From Methanocorpusculum sp. UBA424 (GTDB lineage: Archaea; Halobacteriota; Methanomicrobia; Methanomicrobiales; Methanocorpusculaceae): a stretch of DNA of 64,000 nucleotides. The notes below the pieces were generated by a model. That model did no database searches. It worked only from the letters and a program-made list of their open reading frames with translations, and was not told the origin of the DNA. The stretch is taken from assembly GCA_002498375.1 (NCBI GenBank), contig DAHC01000005.1, positions 135,376 to 199,375 on the forward strand, in the 5' to 3' direction. Positions within the stretch are counted from its first letter, which is position 1, and every line of letters starts with the position of its first letter. A program made the position numbers and the translations under genes. This document shows positions 34,298 to 43,121 of the stretch, one piece after another.

Positions 34298-35111
34298 ATT
34301 TTTTCTTCTCCCGTGCACCCAGATATTTTACGATCAGTATGATGTCGAACGAAAAAATCACGAGTAAAATTGCCAGAGCTACCGAAACCGAGAGGTCGCT
34401 TTGCAGTTCGCTGTATATTGCAAGCGGCATGGTCTGGGTTTTTCCCGGCAGATTCCCGGCAAACATCATGGTGGCGCCGAATTCTCCGAGAGCCCGTGCA
34501 AAAGTCATGATGATCCCTGACAAAAGTGAACCGAGAGCCAGAGGCAGGGTGACTTTAAAGAGCGTTTTCAAAGGCCCTGCTCCAAGCGTTCTGGATGCAT
34601 ATTCATATTCAACATCGATCGCTTCGAAACTGGAGCGTGCCTGCCGAAGGTAAAACGGCGAGGCAACAAAGATCTGGGCAAGAACGACTGCGGTAGTAGT
34701 GAATGCGATCTTTATCCCGAAAATCGAAAAATACTGCCCTAACAGACCGTTTGCACCGAATGCCATAAGGAGGGCGAGACCGGCGACCGTCGGCGGAAGA
34801 ACGATCGGGAGATCGGTTAAGGTATCTACGATGTTTCTTCCCTTATAGGGTATTCTTGCATTGACATAGGCAAGCGGGGTGCCGAAGATGATGACGATGA
34901 CCGTTGAGAGTACGGCAGTGGCAGCACTTAACGTCAAAGCATTGATCGCCGCCTCGCTGGTTATAGCATACAGCAGATCCCCGACGCTGACCCGCGTAAA
35001 AAGAGATACGAGCGGTACGGATATAAATACGAGAAAAAGGAGTATGAGTCCTCCTGTCAGAACTTGGGTCGCGATGCGGCTCAATGCGTGTGTTCTGGCA
35101 GTTGGATTCAT
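34290..35111 (-). CDS. modB: Molybdate/tungstate ABC transporter permease
   Basis: A 273-residue permease with about six membrane segments and the EAA-type loop LGAGPLKTLFKVTLPLALGS that contacts the ATPase. It sits between modA and modC in one operon. Mo versus W specificity cannot be decided from the permease. Confidence 0.9.
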   Translation of the reverse strand: MNPTARTHALSRIATQVLTGGLILLFLVFISVPLVSLFTRVSVGDLLYAITSEAAINALTLSAATAVLSTVIVIIFGTPLAYVNARIPYKGRNIVDTLTDLPIVLPPTVAGLALLMAFGANGLLGQYFSIFGIKIAFTTTAVVLAQIFVASPFYLRQARSSFEAIDVEYEYASRTLGAGPLKTLFKVTLPLALGSLLSGIIMTFARALGEFGATMMFAGNLPGKTQTMPLAIYSELQSDLSVSVALAILLVIFSFDIILIVKYLGAREKKKYA

Positions 35112-35120
35112 GGTGAGGTT

Positions 35121-35921
35121 TTATGCAACCGGTACAAATCCGTAATCGGTAAGGACCGCACTGCCGACACTGCCGGTAAGATAGGATTCGAATTTCTGGA
35201 CTGCAGAGAGTTTGGTGGTTGCTTTGAGGATTCCATACGGATAACTTGCGATTACATTATATTCGTCCGGAATCTCAATTAATGTTATGTCGTTTTTGTC
35301 GTCTTTCGAGATATCGGACATGTAAACGATCGAGGCGTCGGCTTCGCCGAGGGTCAGGTATGATTTGATTTTTGTAACCGCATCTACCTGGGTAACAACG
35401 TTTGCCATGAAGGCATCAACATATCCCGGATGGGAGGCGTTTTCGTATTTCTGGATGATCGTTCTCGTGTACTGACCAAACGGTACAGCGTTATCGCCGA
35501 TAACGAGTTTGACACCGGTTCCGGTCAGGCTGCCGAGATCGGTGATTCCTTTCGGGTTTGCTTTTGGAACTGCAATGCCGAGCTTGTTTTCAAGGAGGAC
35601 TTTCTTATCGGTGATAAGTCCTGCATCAACGACCGGATCGAAGTTCTTGTCGTTTGCCGAGATATACAAATCTGCATCCGCCCCTTCGAGGATCTGGGTC
35701 TTTAAGGTAGAACTGCCGGCAAAGTTCAGAGTGACTTTGATGTTCGGGTTCTCAGCCATAAACTGATCTGCAATTTCCGTCATTGCTCCGGTCAGCGATG
35801 CTGCCGCGAAGACATTGATTTCAGTTTGTTCTGCTGGCTGACTAACGCACCCTGCAATGCCGACTGTGAGAAGAACACAGAGGATGATCGAAATTCCAAG
35901 CCATATGTTGTTACGTTTCAT
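35121..35921 (-). CDS. modA: Molybdate-binding lipoprotein
   Basis: A 266-residue periplasmic-binding-type protein with a signal peptide and lipobox (IAGC, about residues 22-25), so it is anchored outside the cell. The mature part begins INVFAAASLTGAMTEIADQF and contains NFAGSSTLKTQILEGADADLYIS, typical of ModA and not of the WtpA/TupA branches. A strong ribosome site (AAGGAGGAG) precedes the ATG. Upstream inverted repeats may control the operon. Confidence 0.92.
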   Translation of the reverse strand: MKRNNIWLGISIILCVLLTVGIAGCVSQPAEQTEINVFAAASLTGAMTEIADQFMAENPNIKVTLNFAGSSTLKTQILEGADADLYISANDKNFDPVVDAGLITDKKVLLENKLGIAVPKANPKGITDLGSLTGTGVKLVIGDNAVPFGQYTRTIIQKYENASHPGYVDAFMANVVTQVDAVTKIKSYLTLGEADASIVYMSDISKDDKNDITLIEIPDEYNVIASYPYGILKATTKLSAVQKFESYLTGSVGSAVLTDYGFVPVA

Positions 35922-35960
35922 GAATAACTCCTCCTTATGTTTAGCAGGGAGCGGTATTAA

Positions 35961-35998
35961 ACATTAGTCAAATGTATTAAATTAGTTAAATAAACTAA
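35961..35998 (-). promoter_or_regulatory. Putative modABC operator: two inverted repeats
   Basis: ACATT-N5-AATGT (35961-35975) and TTAGTT-N5-AACTAA (35982-35998) are perfect inverted repeats 40-77 nt upstream of modA. The AT-rich stretch between them reads on the minus strand as a TATA-like AATTTAATAC, so a bound repressor would cover the promoter. ModE-like or other regulator unknown. Confidence 0.4.
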
Positions 35999-36057
35999 GT
36001 TTACACAATTTTTCTGGGTGTAAATCTTCATCTTAGGAGACGACTTATGATATACTA

Positions 36058-36654
36058 ATGAGAAGACCGGTTATTTCTGTTATCGGCGATGCGGCGCTGG
36101 AGCCTGGATGTGCGAAAGAACAGTTTGCATTTTCGCTTGGGAGTGCCCTGGTTTCCAACGGATACCGGGTATTGTCCGGCGGGCTTGGCGGGGTCATGGA
36201 AGCAGTATCACGCGGAGCCCACGCTTCTCCCTCATACAGAGAAGGGGATGTCATCGCGGTTCTTCCGGGCAATGATCCGGTCCAGGCAAACCCGTACACG
36301 GATATCGTGATCGCGACCGGACTGGATCATGCACGAAACTTCATCGTGGCAAATACGGATGCGGTCGTCGCGGTCGGCGGGGGGTCGGGAACCCTCTCGG
36401 AGTTGTCGTATGCGTGGGTCATGCACCGTCTGATCATGGCCTATCGTGTCCCGGGCGTCGTAAAAAAAGAAGGGGTGTTTTCCGACTGGGGAGCTTTGAT
36501 CGCGGACAATAAAATCGATGACAAACCAAGGTATCCCGACATCCCCGACGACTGCGTGTTCGGGGTCGACACGGCGGCCGACGTGATCGGGATCCTTGCA
36601 GAGCGGCTGCCGAAGTATACGAGCCGCCCCCTCCTCGCTGGAAAACGAAATTAA
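36058..36654 (+). CDS. LOG/SLOG-family protein (TIGR00725-like)
   Basis: A 198-residue Rossmann-like protein of the LOG (lysine-decarboxylase-like) superfamily. It has the early VISVIGDAALEPG, LSGGLGGVMEAVSRGA and the VAVGGGSGTLSELSYAW motif, corresponding to the nucleotide-phosphate-binding PGGxGTxxE motif of phosphoribohydrolases. Nucleotide binding or hydrolysis is likely; the physiological substrate is unknown. It is convergent with the ThrRS editing gene, 1 nt away. Confidence 0.8.
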   Translation: MRRPVISVIGDAALEPGCAKEQFAFSLGSALVSNGYRVLSGGLGGVMEAVSRGAHASPSYREGDVIAVLPGNDPVQANPYTDIVIATGLDHARNFIVANTDAVVAVGGGSGTLSELSYAWVMHRLIMAYRVPGVVKKEGVFSDWGALIADNKIDDKPRYPDIPDDCVFGVDTAADVIGILAERLPKYTSRPLLAGKRN

Positions 36655-36655
36655 C

Positions 36656-37132
36656 TCAGCAAATCTTTGTCTCACTCTGACAGCAGGTACGGCTGCTCTC
36701 GCATTCCCCGCCGGCATACGGGCAGATCGTCATGGAAAAATCTGCCATCGGATGCCCTTTGCTTTTTATTTCAAACTCTTTATACCAGCCGAATGCCGCC
36801 CGCTTCGTTTCGATCCCTTCTTCAATGAGTCGGCTCTGGATCGTTTTCAAAATCCACTGGGAAACGCCCGGACAGCCGAGATCGCTTGCAAGATGGGCAT
36901 AGGGAAAAAGCATCACCCGTTTTGCCCCAAGACGGGAAAGGCGGAGTCTGATGCTTTCCACTGCAGCAGAGACCGTGAGTTCGGGCGAGAGTTCATCCGA
37001 CTTTTCCACACTGGCAAAAAGGAGGACACAGTTTTCCATCTCATCCTCGGGCACGGGATCCGGCTCGGCGATCTTTGTTTTTTTGGTGACTTTATACCAT
37101 ACGCGGTCCGTGTGGATGCCAAGGATCTTCAT
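36656..37132 (-). CDS. Stand-alone threonyl-tRNA synthetase editing domain
   Basis: A 158-residue protein matching the archaeal N-terminal editing domain of ThrRS, which hydrolyses Ser-tRNA(Thr). The start MKILGIHTDRVWYKVTKKTKIAE and the ALGAKRVMLFPYAHLASDLG-like segment (LFPYAHLASDL) are characteristic of that D-aminoacyl-tRNA-deacylase-like fold. It is encoded alone, overlapping metX by 4 nt, with no synthetase core attached. It may be a trans-editing factor, or a split ThrRS may exist in this genome. Confidence 0.82.
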   Translation of the reverse strand: MKILGIHTDRVWYKVTKKTKIAEPDPVPEDEMENCVLLFASVEKSDELSPELTVSAAVESIRLRLSRLGAKRVMLFPYAHLASDLGCPGVSQWILKTIQSRLIEEGIETKRAAFGWYKEFEIKSKGHPMADFSMTICPYAGGECESSRTCCQSETKIC

Positions 37133-38592
37133 TGCAGCGCCTCGGTACGTGAGATCATTTCACTCGTGAGCATGCCAAGAACACGGCCTTCCTCATCGAT
37201 CACCGGGAGAGCTGAGACGGCGTGCTTTTCCATAAGCGAAGCTGCGAGACGAAGCGTGTCGGAACATCGAATCGTGATCACGTCTTTGGTCATGATCTCA
37301 GCAAGGCTTTGGAAATCGCCGGCGACCGACTTGGCTATGTCCCAGGATGTGACGATACCTGAAAGCGTCAGCTCCTTTGATACGATCGGCAGATGATCGA
37401 CCTCTTGTCCGATCATCAGTTCCGCCGCCTGACGGATCGAGGAGGTTTCCAGAATCACCGGCGGATCTTTCATCATCAGATCTTCGACCGTGACCGGCGT
37501 CAGGAACTGACCGACCATATAGTTCAGCTGGGCATTTTCCAGCAGGAATCCGTCGTGACCGTGGGGGGAGACGATCTCTGCATACCTGGCTTCTTTGCCG
37601 TTTGCCGTTAAAGCAAACATGATCTCCCGCGAGAGATACGGCGGATACAGCCAGTCGGACGAGACGGAAATGATCAGGAATTCTGCCTCCGTCTCTGCCA
37701 GACCCTCGGTCAGACTGCCGTTTGTGGTAAGATCGTAATAATCAACGGCCTTGGTGATGTAGAGATAGGAGTTTGGATCGAACCGCTCCACGAACATCTC
37801 TCCCTGATGCTGAAGATAGCTTTCCACCGAGAACTCGGTATCGAATCCATAGCCGAAAGCCTCTGATTTCTGAAGTCTCCGCCCGAACTTGGTGTGCATG
37901 GACTCATCCGAGAGATAGGTGATATGTGCCATCATTCTCGCAAGAGAAAGACCCAGGACAGGTTTTTCTGCAGGGGAATACTCCCCGCCGCGCCAGTTCT
38001 GGTCGCTCATAATCGCCGCTCTGCCGACAGCCCCGAACGCAATGTGCATCGGGGTCGAATAGCCGGCCGAAGCAATACAGATAACGCGGCGGACGAATGC
38101 CGGAAAATCGACACTCCACTGCATGGCCTGCATGCCGCCCATCGACCCTCCGATAACGGCATAGAGTTCTGTGATGCCGAGTTCTTCGAGCAGCTGATGT
38201 TCGGCATGGACCATATCCCTGATCGTGATGACTGGAAACGTGATCCCGTACGGTTTTCCGGTGGCCGGATCCAGCGAAGACGGACCGGTCGATCCTTTAC
38301 ATCCGCCGAGAACATTGGTCGCGATCACGCAGTAACGGTTTGTATCAAGCGCCTTGCCCGGCCCGATGATCCCGTCCCACCACCCGGGTTTCGTATCTCC
38401 TGCATGGAAGCCTGCCGCATGTGCATCCCCGGTCAGGGGGTGACAGACGAGAATGACGTTTTTGTTGTCCTTTCTTCCGTACTGTTCGTAGGCGATGATC
38501 ACATCAGAAAGAGACGCTCCGCTCTCCAGATCCAGCGGGCGGCTTAAGGTGTGATAGTGCGTGGTGACTTCACCAAGTGAATCCTGTAACAT
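37129..38592 (-). CDS. metX: Homoserine O-acetyltransferase with C-terminal CBS pair
   Basis: Acylates homoserine for methionine synthesis. Residues 1-365 are the MetX alpha/beta-hydrolase domain, with CHPLTGDAHAAG, GGCKGSTGPSS, the nucleophile elbow GGSMGGMQAM and the His/Asp region SPHGHDGFLL. Residues about 375-487 form two CBS motifs (for example LPIVSKELTLSGIVTSWDIA and LPVIDEEGRVLGMLT), a likely allosteric adenosyl-ligand sensor. It starts 9 nt after the metY stop. The CBS extension is present in some archaeal MetX proteins. Confidence 0.92.
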   Translation of the reverse strand: MLQDSLGEVTTHYHTLSRPLDLESGASLSDVIIAYEQYGRKDNKNVILVCHPLTGDAHAAGFHAGDTKPGWWDGIIGPGKALDTNRYCVIATNVLGGCKGSTGPSSLDPATGKPYGITFPVITIRDMVHAEHQLLEELGITELYAVIGGSMGGMQAMQWSVDFPAFVRRVICIASAGYSTPMHIAFGAVGRAAIMSDQNWRGGEYSPAEKPVLGLSLARMMAHITYLSDESMHTKFGRRLQKSEAFGYGFDTEFSVESYLQHQGEMFVERFDPNSYLYITKAVDYYDLTTNGSLTEGLAETEAEFLIISVSSDWLYPPYLSREIMFALTANGKEARYAEIVSPHGHDGFLLENAQLNYMVGQFLTPVTVEDLMMKDPPVILETSSIRQAAELMIGQEVDHLPIVSKELTLSGIVTSWDIAKSVAGDFQSLAEIMTKDVITIRCSDTLRLAASLMEKHAVSALPVIDEEGRVLGMLTSEMISRTEALQ

Positions 38593-38600
38593 GGTTTTTC

Positions 38601-39875
38601 TTAGATGAGGGAGAGGGCATGGTCCAGATCGGCGATGATGTCGATCGGATTTTCAAGGCCGACCGAAAGGCGGATCGTGTCCGGCGTGACCCCGGTGGAA
38701 AGCTGTTCTTCTTCGGTGAGCTGCTGATGGGTCGTCGATGCCGGATGGATGATGAGTGTTTTTGCATCTCCAATGTTTGCCAGAAGCGAGATGAGCTGGA
38801 CATTATTCTGCACGGTGACCGCAGCCTCAAATCCTCCTTTGACCCCGAAGGTAAGAAGCGGTCCGCCGGATCCTCCAAAGTATTTTTCGCGGTTCTTTTC
38901 CGACGGATGTCCCGGAAGGCCCGGATAGTTGACCCAGGCAACCTTTTCGTGAGAGGCCAGATGCTTTGCTACGATCAATGCATTCTCCGCGTGCCGGGCG
39001 ACCCGGAGATAGAGGGTCTCAAGGCCGATCGAGGTCAGCCAGGCATTGAACGGCGAGAGCGCTGCGCCGAGGTCGCGCATCAGGGAGATTCGAATACTCG
39101 TTGACACGGTCGCCGGACCGAATGCTTTGTAGTGAACGAGTCCTTTGTATGCCGGATCCGGCTCGGTGAACTTGGGGAATTTTCCGTTGTCCCAGGGGAA
39201 GCTGCCGTTTTCCACGATCACGCCCGCCAGGGAATTTCCATGTCCGTTGGCATATTTCGTTGCCGACATCACGACCAGATCCGCTCCGTGCTCGAGAGGA
39301 CGGACCGTTCCGATCCCGATCGTGTTGTCCACGACGAAGGGAACACCTGCTTCATGGGCGATTTTTCCGATCTCCTCGAAATCCGGGATGTCGAGTTTGG
39401 GGTTGCCGAGGGATTCAAAGTAGACGGCCCGCGTTTTTTCATTGATCGCGGTTTTCAAGGCTTCGAGATCGTTCGAAGGAACGAACCGGACGGTCCGTCC
39501 GAAGTTCGGGAGGGTCAGGCTGAAAAACTCGAAGGTTCCTCCATACAGATTATCGGCCGAAACGATCTCATCGCCGGGGTTGGTGAGGGCAAGGATCAAC
39601 GTGCTTATCGCTGCCATCCCTGAGGCAGTACTGATTGCTGCAGTCCCTCCCTCTATCGCGGCGATCCGTTTTTCGAACGAGGTGTTGTTTGGGTTCGTGA
39701 GTCTGGTGTAGATGTTTCCTTCAGAGGTGAGATCGAATCGTTCCGCAGCTTCCTTTGCGTCTTTAAAGACATACGCAGTGGTCATGTAAATCGGTTCGGT
39801 TCGTGCCCCGGTCGCTTCGTCCGGTTTTTGTCCGGCATGGATGCTGAGAGTTTCTTTTTGGTATTTCTCTGTCAT
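38601..39875 (-). CDS. metY: O-acetylhomoserine sulfhydrylase
   Basis: PLP enzyme that makes homocysteine from O-acylhomoserine and sulfide. The 424 residues begin TLSIHAGQKPDEATGARTEPIY, and the PLP-binding Lys lies in VMSATKYANGHGNSLAG. It also has the DNLYGGTFEFF segment typical of the MetY branch of the Cys/Met-metabolism family. It leads an operon with metX and the ThrRS editing gene. A palindrome lies 5 nt upstream of its start codon. Confidence 0.92.
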   Translation of the reverse strand: MTEKYQKETLSIHAGQKPDEATGARTEPIYMTTAYVFKDAKEAAERFDLTSEGNIYTRLTNPNNTSFEKRIAAIEGGTAAISTASGMAAISTLILALTNPGDEIVSADNLYGGTFEFFSLTLPNFGRTVRFVPSNDLEALKTAINEKTRAVYFESLGNPKLDIPDFEEIGKIAHEAGVPFVVDNTIGIGTVRPLEHGADLVVMSATKYANGHGNSLAGVIVENGSFPWDNGKFPKFTEPDPAYKGLVHYKAFGPATVSTSIRISLMRDLGAALSPFNAWLTSIGLETLYLRVARHAENALIVAKHLASHEKVAWVNYPGLPGHPSEKNREKYFGGSGGPLLTFGVKGGFEAAVTVQNNVQLISLLANIGDAKTLIIHPASTTHQQLTEEEQLSTGVTPDTIRLSVGLENPIDIIADLDHALSLI

Positions 39876-39879
39876 GATT

Positions 39880-39894
39880 ATTCACACTGTGAAT
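39880..39894 (-). promoter_or_regulatory. Palindrome just upstream of metY
   Basis: ATTCACA-C-TGTGAAT is a perfect 7-bp inverted repeat about one base, ending 5 nt from the metY start codon on its 5' side. It could be an operator or a small hairpin in the mRNA leader that controls methionine synthesis genes. No regulator is known. Confidence 0.4.
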
Positions 39895-39945
39895 TCTTAT
39901 GTGCGGGCATATGATATATAGATTCGGGTACTTCTATAAAAAAGG

Positions 39946-41670
39946 TTATACTGATTCTTCAGCTTTGATTCTTCTGACTTCTTCGAGAATTTTCCCGAGG
40001 ATAACTTCATCCGACGGCATATCCGAGTGGAACGCCTTTTTTACATGGATCGGGACGCCGTCAAGGCGGTAGGCCGTTCCTTCCGCATCGATTCCGACCG
40101 AGGCAACGGGGATATGGAGTTTTGCAACTGCGGTCGAAAGCGAGATGAACGGGTCGATCACGACGGTATTGACCCGTGCGAGATGTGCCACCGTTTCTCT
40201 TGGGAAGTGGGCTCCCAGATCCGTTCCGATGATCAGAACCGCGTCGGGTTCTTTTCTCGCGAGCATATCCACTCCGCTCGTCTCTCCCGGATTGTAATGA
40301 ACGATTCCCCGCGAGTAATCTACGGCATACGGATATCCGGCAACAAGAGAGAACATCTGGTTTGTTCCGTCAACATTCCAGTGACCGCGCAGAGGAGTTA
40401 AGGTATACTTCGTGTGCCGGTTGAGTTCGTCCACCAGCTCGATCCCTGCCCGGACATTTTTGTATTTGCCGCGTGACTGGGTGAGACCGATGCCGGTAAA
40501 GAACGAACCGAATTTTGCGGAAAGTAAAATGTCTGCTATTTTGAAGATCACATTCCTCTCGACGCCGGCCACGGTATCGGGAATCACATCACGCTCGCCG
40601 CGAACGACCGCCCGCAGAGCGTTGAAGAGCGCAAAGTCTCCTCCGGGCTTCACCTGCACGAAGATATCCGCGAGTTTTGCCGTGTCGGTTTCCCGAATAT
40701 CGACCACTATCACGGTCCGATCTCCCTTCCCCTCTTTACGGTATGCGCCTGTTGCATACGTCGAGTATCTGGACTCGTGACGGGGGTGGGCCGCAATCGG
40801 ATTACAGCCCCAGTACACGATAACGTCTGCACGATTTTTGATCTGACCAAGCGTGCATCCGGGATGACCTACCTCCTGGACCGCCATAATGGTCGGGCCG
40901 TGGCATTCCGATGAACAGTTATCCATGACGGCCCCGATCTCTTCGGCGATCTCAAGACCTATATGCATCGCCTCGGTCGAGGTGCCTGACCATCCGTAAA
41001 ACAGCGGACGTTTTGCATGGACAAACATATTGGCAGCTTTTTTGATTGCCGAATCAATATCCGTTTCGCGCCAGACATCTCCGTCCCGTTCGATCGGCGT
41101 GATCATTCTGCGGTTTGCGCAAAACTTTCCTGCAGACAGTCCGCATCCGTTCACTACTTTGGTTACGACCCCGTCTTTGACGTGGAGTTCGATATCATCG
41201 CAGAGACAGCCGCAGAGAGGACATGCCGCATTTTTGATGATCTTTTCTCCTTTTTCCACACCCGGGAGAACGATGTTTTGCGGGACCTCGTATCTGAGAC
41301 CGCCCAACTCCTCCATCAGATCCCATGCGGTCGCGAGAGGCAGATCGGTCGGCTCGACCTCGACTGGGATACCTTTGAAATCAGGTGCTCCGGTAGCATG
41401 GGTCTTTGAAGGCAGAATAAAATTAGCAAACGGTCCGCAGGCAATGAAAACTACACCTGCAGGTGTTTCGGGTGATTCCCGGACGGAAAAAACCGTTTTA
41501 CCTGCCTCACTCGTAATGAGGACGTGCTCCCCCTCCTCGACGCCGATTTCCATGGCATCCATCGGGTGCAAAAAGCAGTAGGACGTTTCTATCGAATATT
41601 TTGCTCCGTCCTTATAATACAGCTGTGCGCCCTGTTCTGCTGTGCGCCCGCTGCTCATCATTAATTTCAT
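39946..41670 (-). CDS. Fused formylmethanofuran dehydrogenase subunits D and B
   Basis: A 574-residue protein. Residues 1-125 match FwdD/FmdD, the small molybdopterin-binding subunit (MSSGRTAEQGAQLYYKDG, ACGPFANFILPSKTHATGAPDFKGIPVEVEPTD). After a short linker, residues about 140-574 match FwdB/FmdB, the Mo/W catalytic subunit: a [4Fe-4S] site in CPLCGCLCDD with C176, and the metal-ligating Cys in SSECHGPT (C256). It reduces CO2 to formate inside the Fwd complex. The two chains are normally separate genes. The metal ligand is Cys, not selenocysteine. It is divergent from mobB and 6.7 kb from fwdAC. Confidence 0.9.
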   Translation of the reverse strand: MKLMMSSGRTAEQGAQLYYKDGAKYSIETSYCFLHPMDAMEIGVEEGEHVLITSEAGKTVFSVRESPETPAGVVFIACGPFANFILPSKTHATGAPDFKGIPVEVEPTDLPLATAWDLMEELGGLRYEVPQNIVLPGVEKGEKIIKNAACPLCGCLCDDIELHVKDGVVTKVVNGCGLSAGKFCANRRMITPIERDGDVWRETDIDSAIKKAANMFVHAKRPLFYGWSGTSTEAMHIGLEIAEEIGAVMDNCSSECHGPTIMAVQEVGHPGCTLGQIKNRADVIVYWGCNPIAAHPRHESRYSTYATGAYRKEGKGDRTVIVVDIRETDTAKLADIFVQVKPGGDFALFNALRAVVRGERDVIPDTVAGVERNVIFKIADILLSAKFGSFFTGIGLTQSRGKYKNVRAGIELVDELNRHTKYTLTPLRGHWNVDGTNQMFSLVAGYPYAVDYSRGIVHYNPGETSGVDMLARKEPDAVLIIGTDLGAHFPRETVAHLARVNTVVIDPFISLSTAVAKLHIPVASVGIDAEGTAYRLDGVPIHVKKAFHSDMPSDEVILGKILEEVRRIKAEESV

Positions 41671-41731
41671 GTTTATCTATCACCATTATCCAAATGTAAG
41701 TGTATGTTTCTGGTACAAAGTAATAAATCCA

Positions 41732-41743
41732 TCTTACGTAAGA
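41732..41743. promoter_or_regulatory. 12-bp palindrome between fwdDB and mobB
   Basis: TCTTACGTAAGA is a perfect palindrome in the 87-nt gap between the divergent fwdDB and mobB genes, 15 nt before the mobB start. TAATAAAT (about 41721-41728) is a plausible TATA box for a nearly leaderless mobB mRNA. The palindrome would then lie close to the mobB transcription start. Confidence 0.35.
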
Positions 41744-41757
41744 CAATATAGATAGAA

Positions 41758-42180
41758 ATGCGGGTCATCAATATCATAGGTCATTCGAATTCTGGAAAAA
41801 CCACCCTCGTTACAAAGCTCGTTCCGCTTCTCGCGAACGTGGGCACGGTATGTACCATAAAACATATGGGCCATCATATCTGGGAACTGCCGCCGGGAAA
41901 AGATACGACGGTGCATTTTGAGGCGGGAGCAAGCTGCGGTGCGGGCATCGATGCGGAAAAAACCGTGCTGACCCTGCGGGGTACTGACGTCTATCTTGTT
42001 CTCGATTTTTATGCCTGGATGGGGTATGAGTATGCCGTTGTCGAGGGATTCAAGGAGGAAGGGTTCTCCTGTGCGGTTCTCGGCGATCTGGCTGCCGATA
42101 ACTGTATCCTGACCGATCCGACCGTTGAGGAACTGTTTGCGGCACGCGATCTATTCGATGAATACGTGCCCAGACGTTAA
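41758..42180 (+). CDS. mobB: Molybdopterin-guanine dinucleotide biosynthesis protein B
   Basis: A 140-residue P-loop protein: MRVINIIGHSNSGKTTLVTKL, then TIKHMGHH and DYAVVEGFKEEGF-like EYAVVEGFKEEG. MobB is a GTP-binding helper in attaching GMP to molybdopterin, the cofactor form used by FwdB. It is short but complete for archaeal MobB. Its position divergent from the FwdDB gene fits the cofactor need. Confidence 0.88.
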   Translation: MRVINIIGHSNSGKTTLVTKLVPLLANVGTVCTIKHMGHHIWELPPGKDTTVHFEAGASCGAGIDAEKTVLTLRGTDVYLVLDFYAWMGYEYAVVEGFKEEGFSCAVLGDLAADNCILTDPTVEELFAARDLFDEYVPRR

Positions 42181-42185
42181 TCGGC

Positions 42186-43121
42186 ATGTCGAGAAAACGC
42201 TCCCCGTCAAAAACCCCGAAAACGTCTCTTCACCGTCAGGGATACAACTTCATAGCCGAAGGCGCGTCCGCCGCCGTAAAACCATGCATGTGGTGCAAAC
42301 GCGCTCTCCGCGGCGGAGAATCCTGCTATAAACACCAGTTCTACGGGATCGACACCTGGAAATGCGTCCAGATGACCCCGACTTTACGCTGCAATCAGCG
42401 GTGTCTTTTCTGCTGGCGGTCTATGGAGCATGAGATCCTGTCCGAGACGGAGCTTTCTCCGGAAAAGATCGTCGCAGCTATTCCAAAGATGCAGAAGAAA
42501 GGACTCTCCGGCGACAAACCCTACACCGATCCGGCGAGGTGGGAGGAAGCCACAGAACACCCGACCCAGTATGCGCTCTCTCTCTCCGGCGAGCCGACCC
42601 TTTACTCGAAACTGCCCGAACTCATCGATCTTCTCAGAGAAGATCCGAAAAACAGCGTGTTCGTGGTTTCGAACGGAACGATGCCTTCCGTGATCGAAAG
42701 GATCCGCCCGACCCAGCTGTATCTTTCGCTGGATGCCGTGGATGTATCCTCTTATGAAAAGATATGTCGTCCGATCGGCGATCCGGCGGCCATGTGGGGG
42801 AATATCCGGACGTCTCTTTCGCTTCTCAGACAAAAAGAGGAGGAAGGGATCAGAACGGCGGTCAGGATCACCCTCGTCAACGGGTATAATGATACTGATG
42901 AGGAAGGTTTTGCCAAAATTATCGAAGAGGCACAGCCCCTCTTTGTTGAAGTAAAGGGATACATGTATTTGGGATACAGTCGAATGAGATTAACAGAAAT
43001 GCATGTCCCTGACATGGAAACCATTCGTCGTTTCGCCGCAGGAGTTGCCCAACTCTGCAATTATGAGATTATGGATGAAAACGTGCCGAGCCGCGTTGTT
43101 TGTCTGAAGAGAAAATCATGA
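42186..43121 (+). CDS. taw1: 4-demethylwyosine synthase (Taw1/TYW1)
   Basis: Radical SAM enzyme that builds the tricyclic base 4-demethylwyosine at position 37 of tRNA(Phe). The 311-residue protein has the radical SAM motif CNQRCLFCWR, an N-terminal C-x-x-C (KPCMWCKRA) region for the second cluster, LSLSGEPTLY and TQLYLSLDAVD. It lacks the flavodoxin domain of eukaryotic TYW1, as expected in archaea. It starts 5 nt after mobB and overlaps sepS by 4 nt. Confidence 0.92.
   Translation: MSRKRSPSKTPKTSLHRQGYNFIAEGASAAVKPCMWCKRALRGGESCYKHQFYGIDTWKCVQMTPTLRCNQRCLFCWRSMEHEILSETELSPEKIVAAIPKMQKKGLSGDKPYTDPARWEEATEHPTQYALSLSGEPTLYSKLPELIDLLREDPKNSVFVVSNGTMPSVIERIRPTQLYLSLDAVDVSSYEKICRPIGDPAAMWGNIRTSLSLLRQKEEEGIRTAVRITLVNGYNDTDEEGFAKIIEEAQPLFVEVKGYMYLGYSRMRLTEMHVPDMETIRRFAAGVAQLCNYEIMDENVPSRVVCLKRKS

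Noticed and set aside
33242..35921. Tungstate-specific Wtp or Tup transporter
   Set aside because: The binding protein has the ModA-type N-terminal segment; tungstate transport remains possible but is not the simplest reading.
40890..40910. Selenocysteine at the FwdB metal ligand
   Set aside because: The codon at residue 256 of the fusion is a Cys codon in the frame, so this is a cysteine enzyme.
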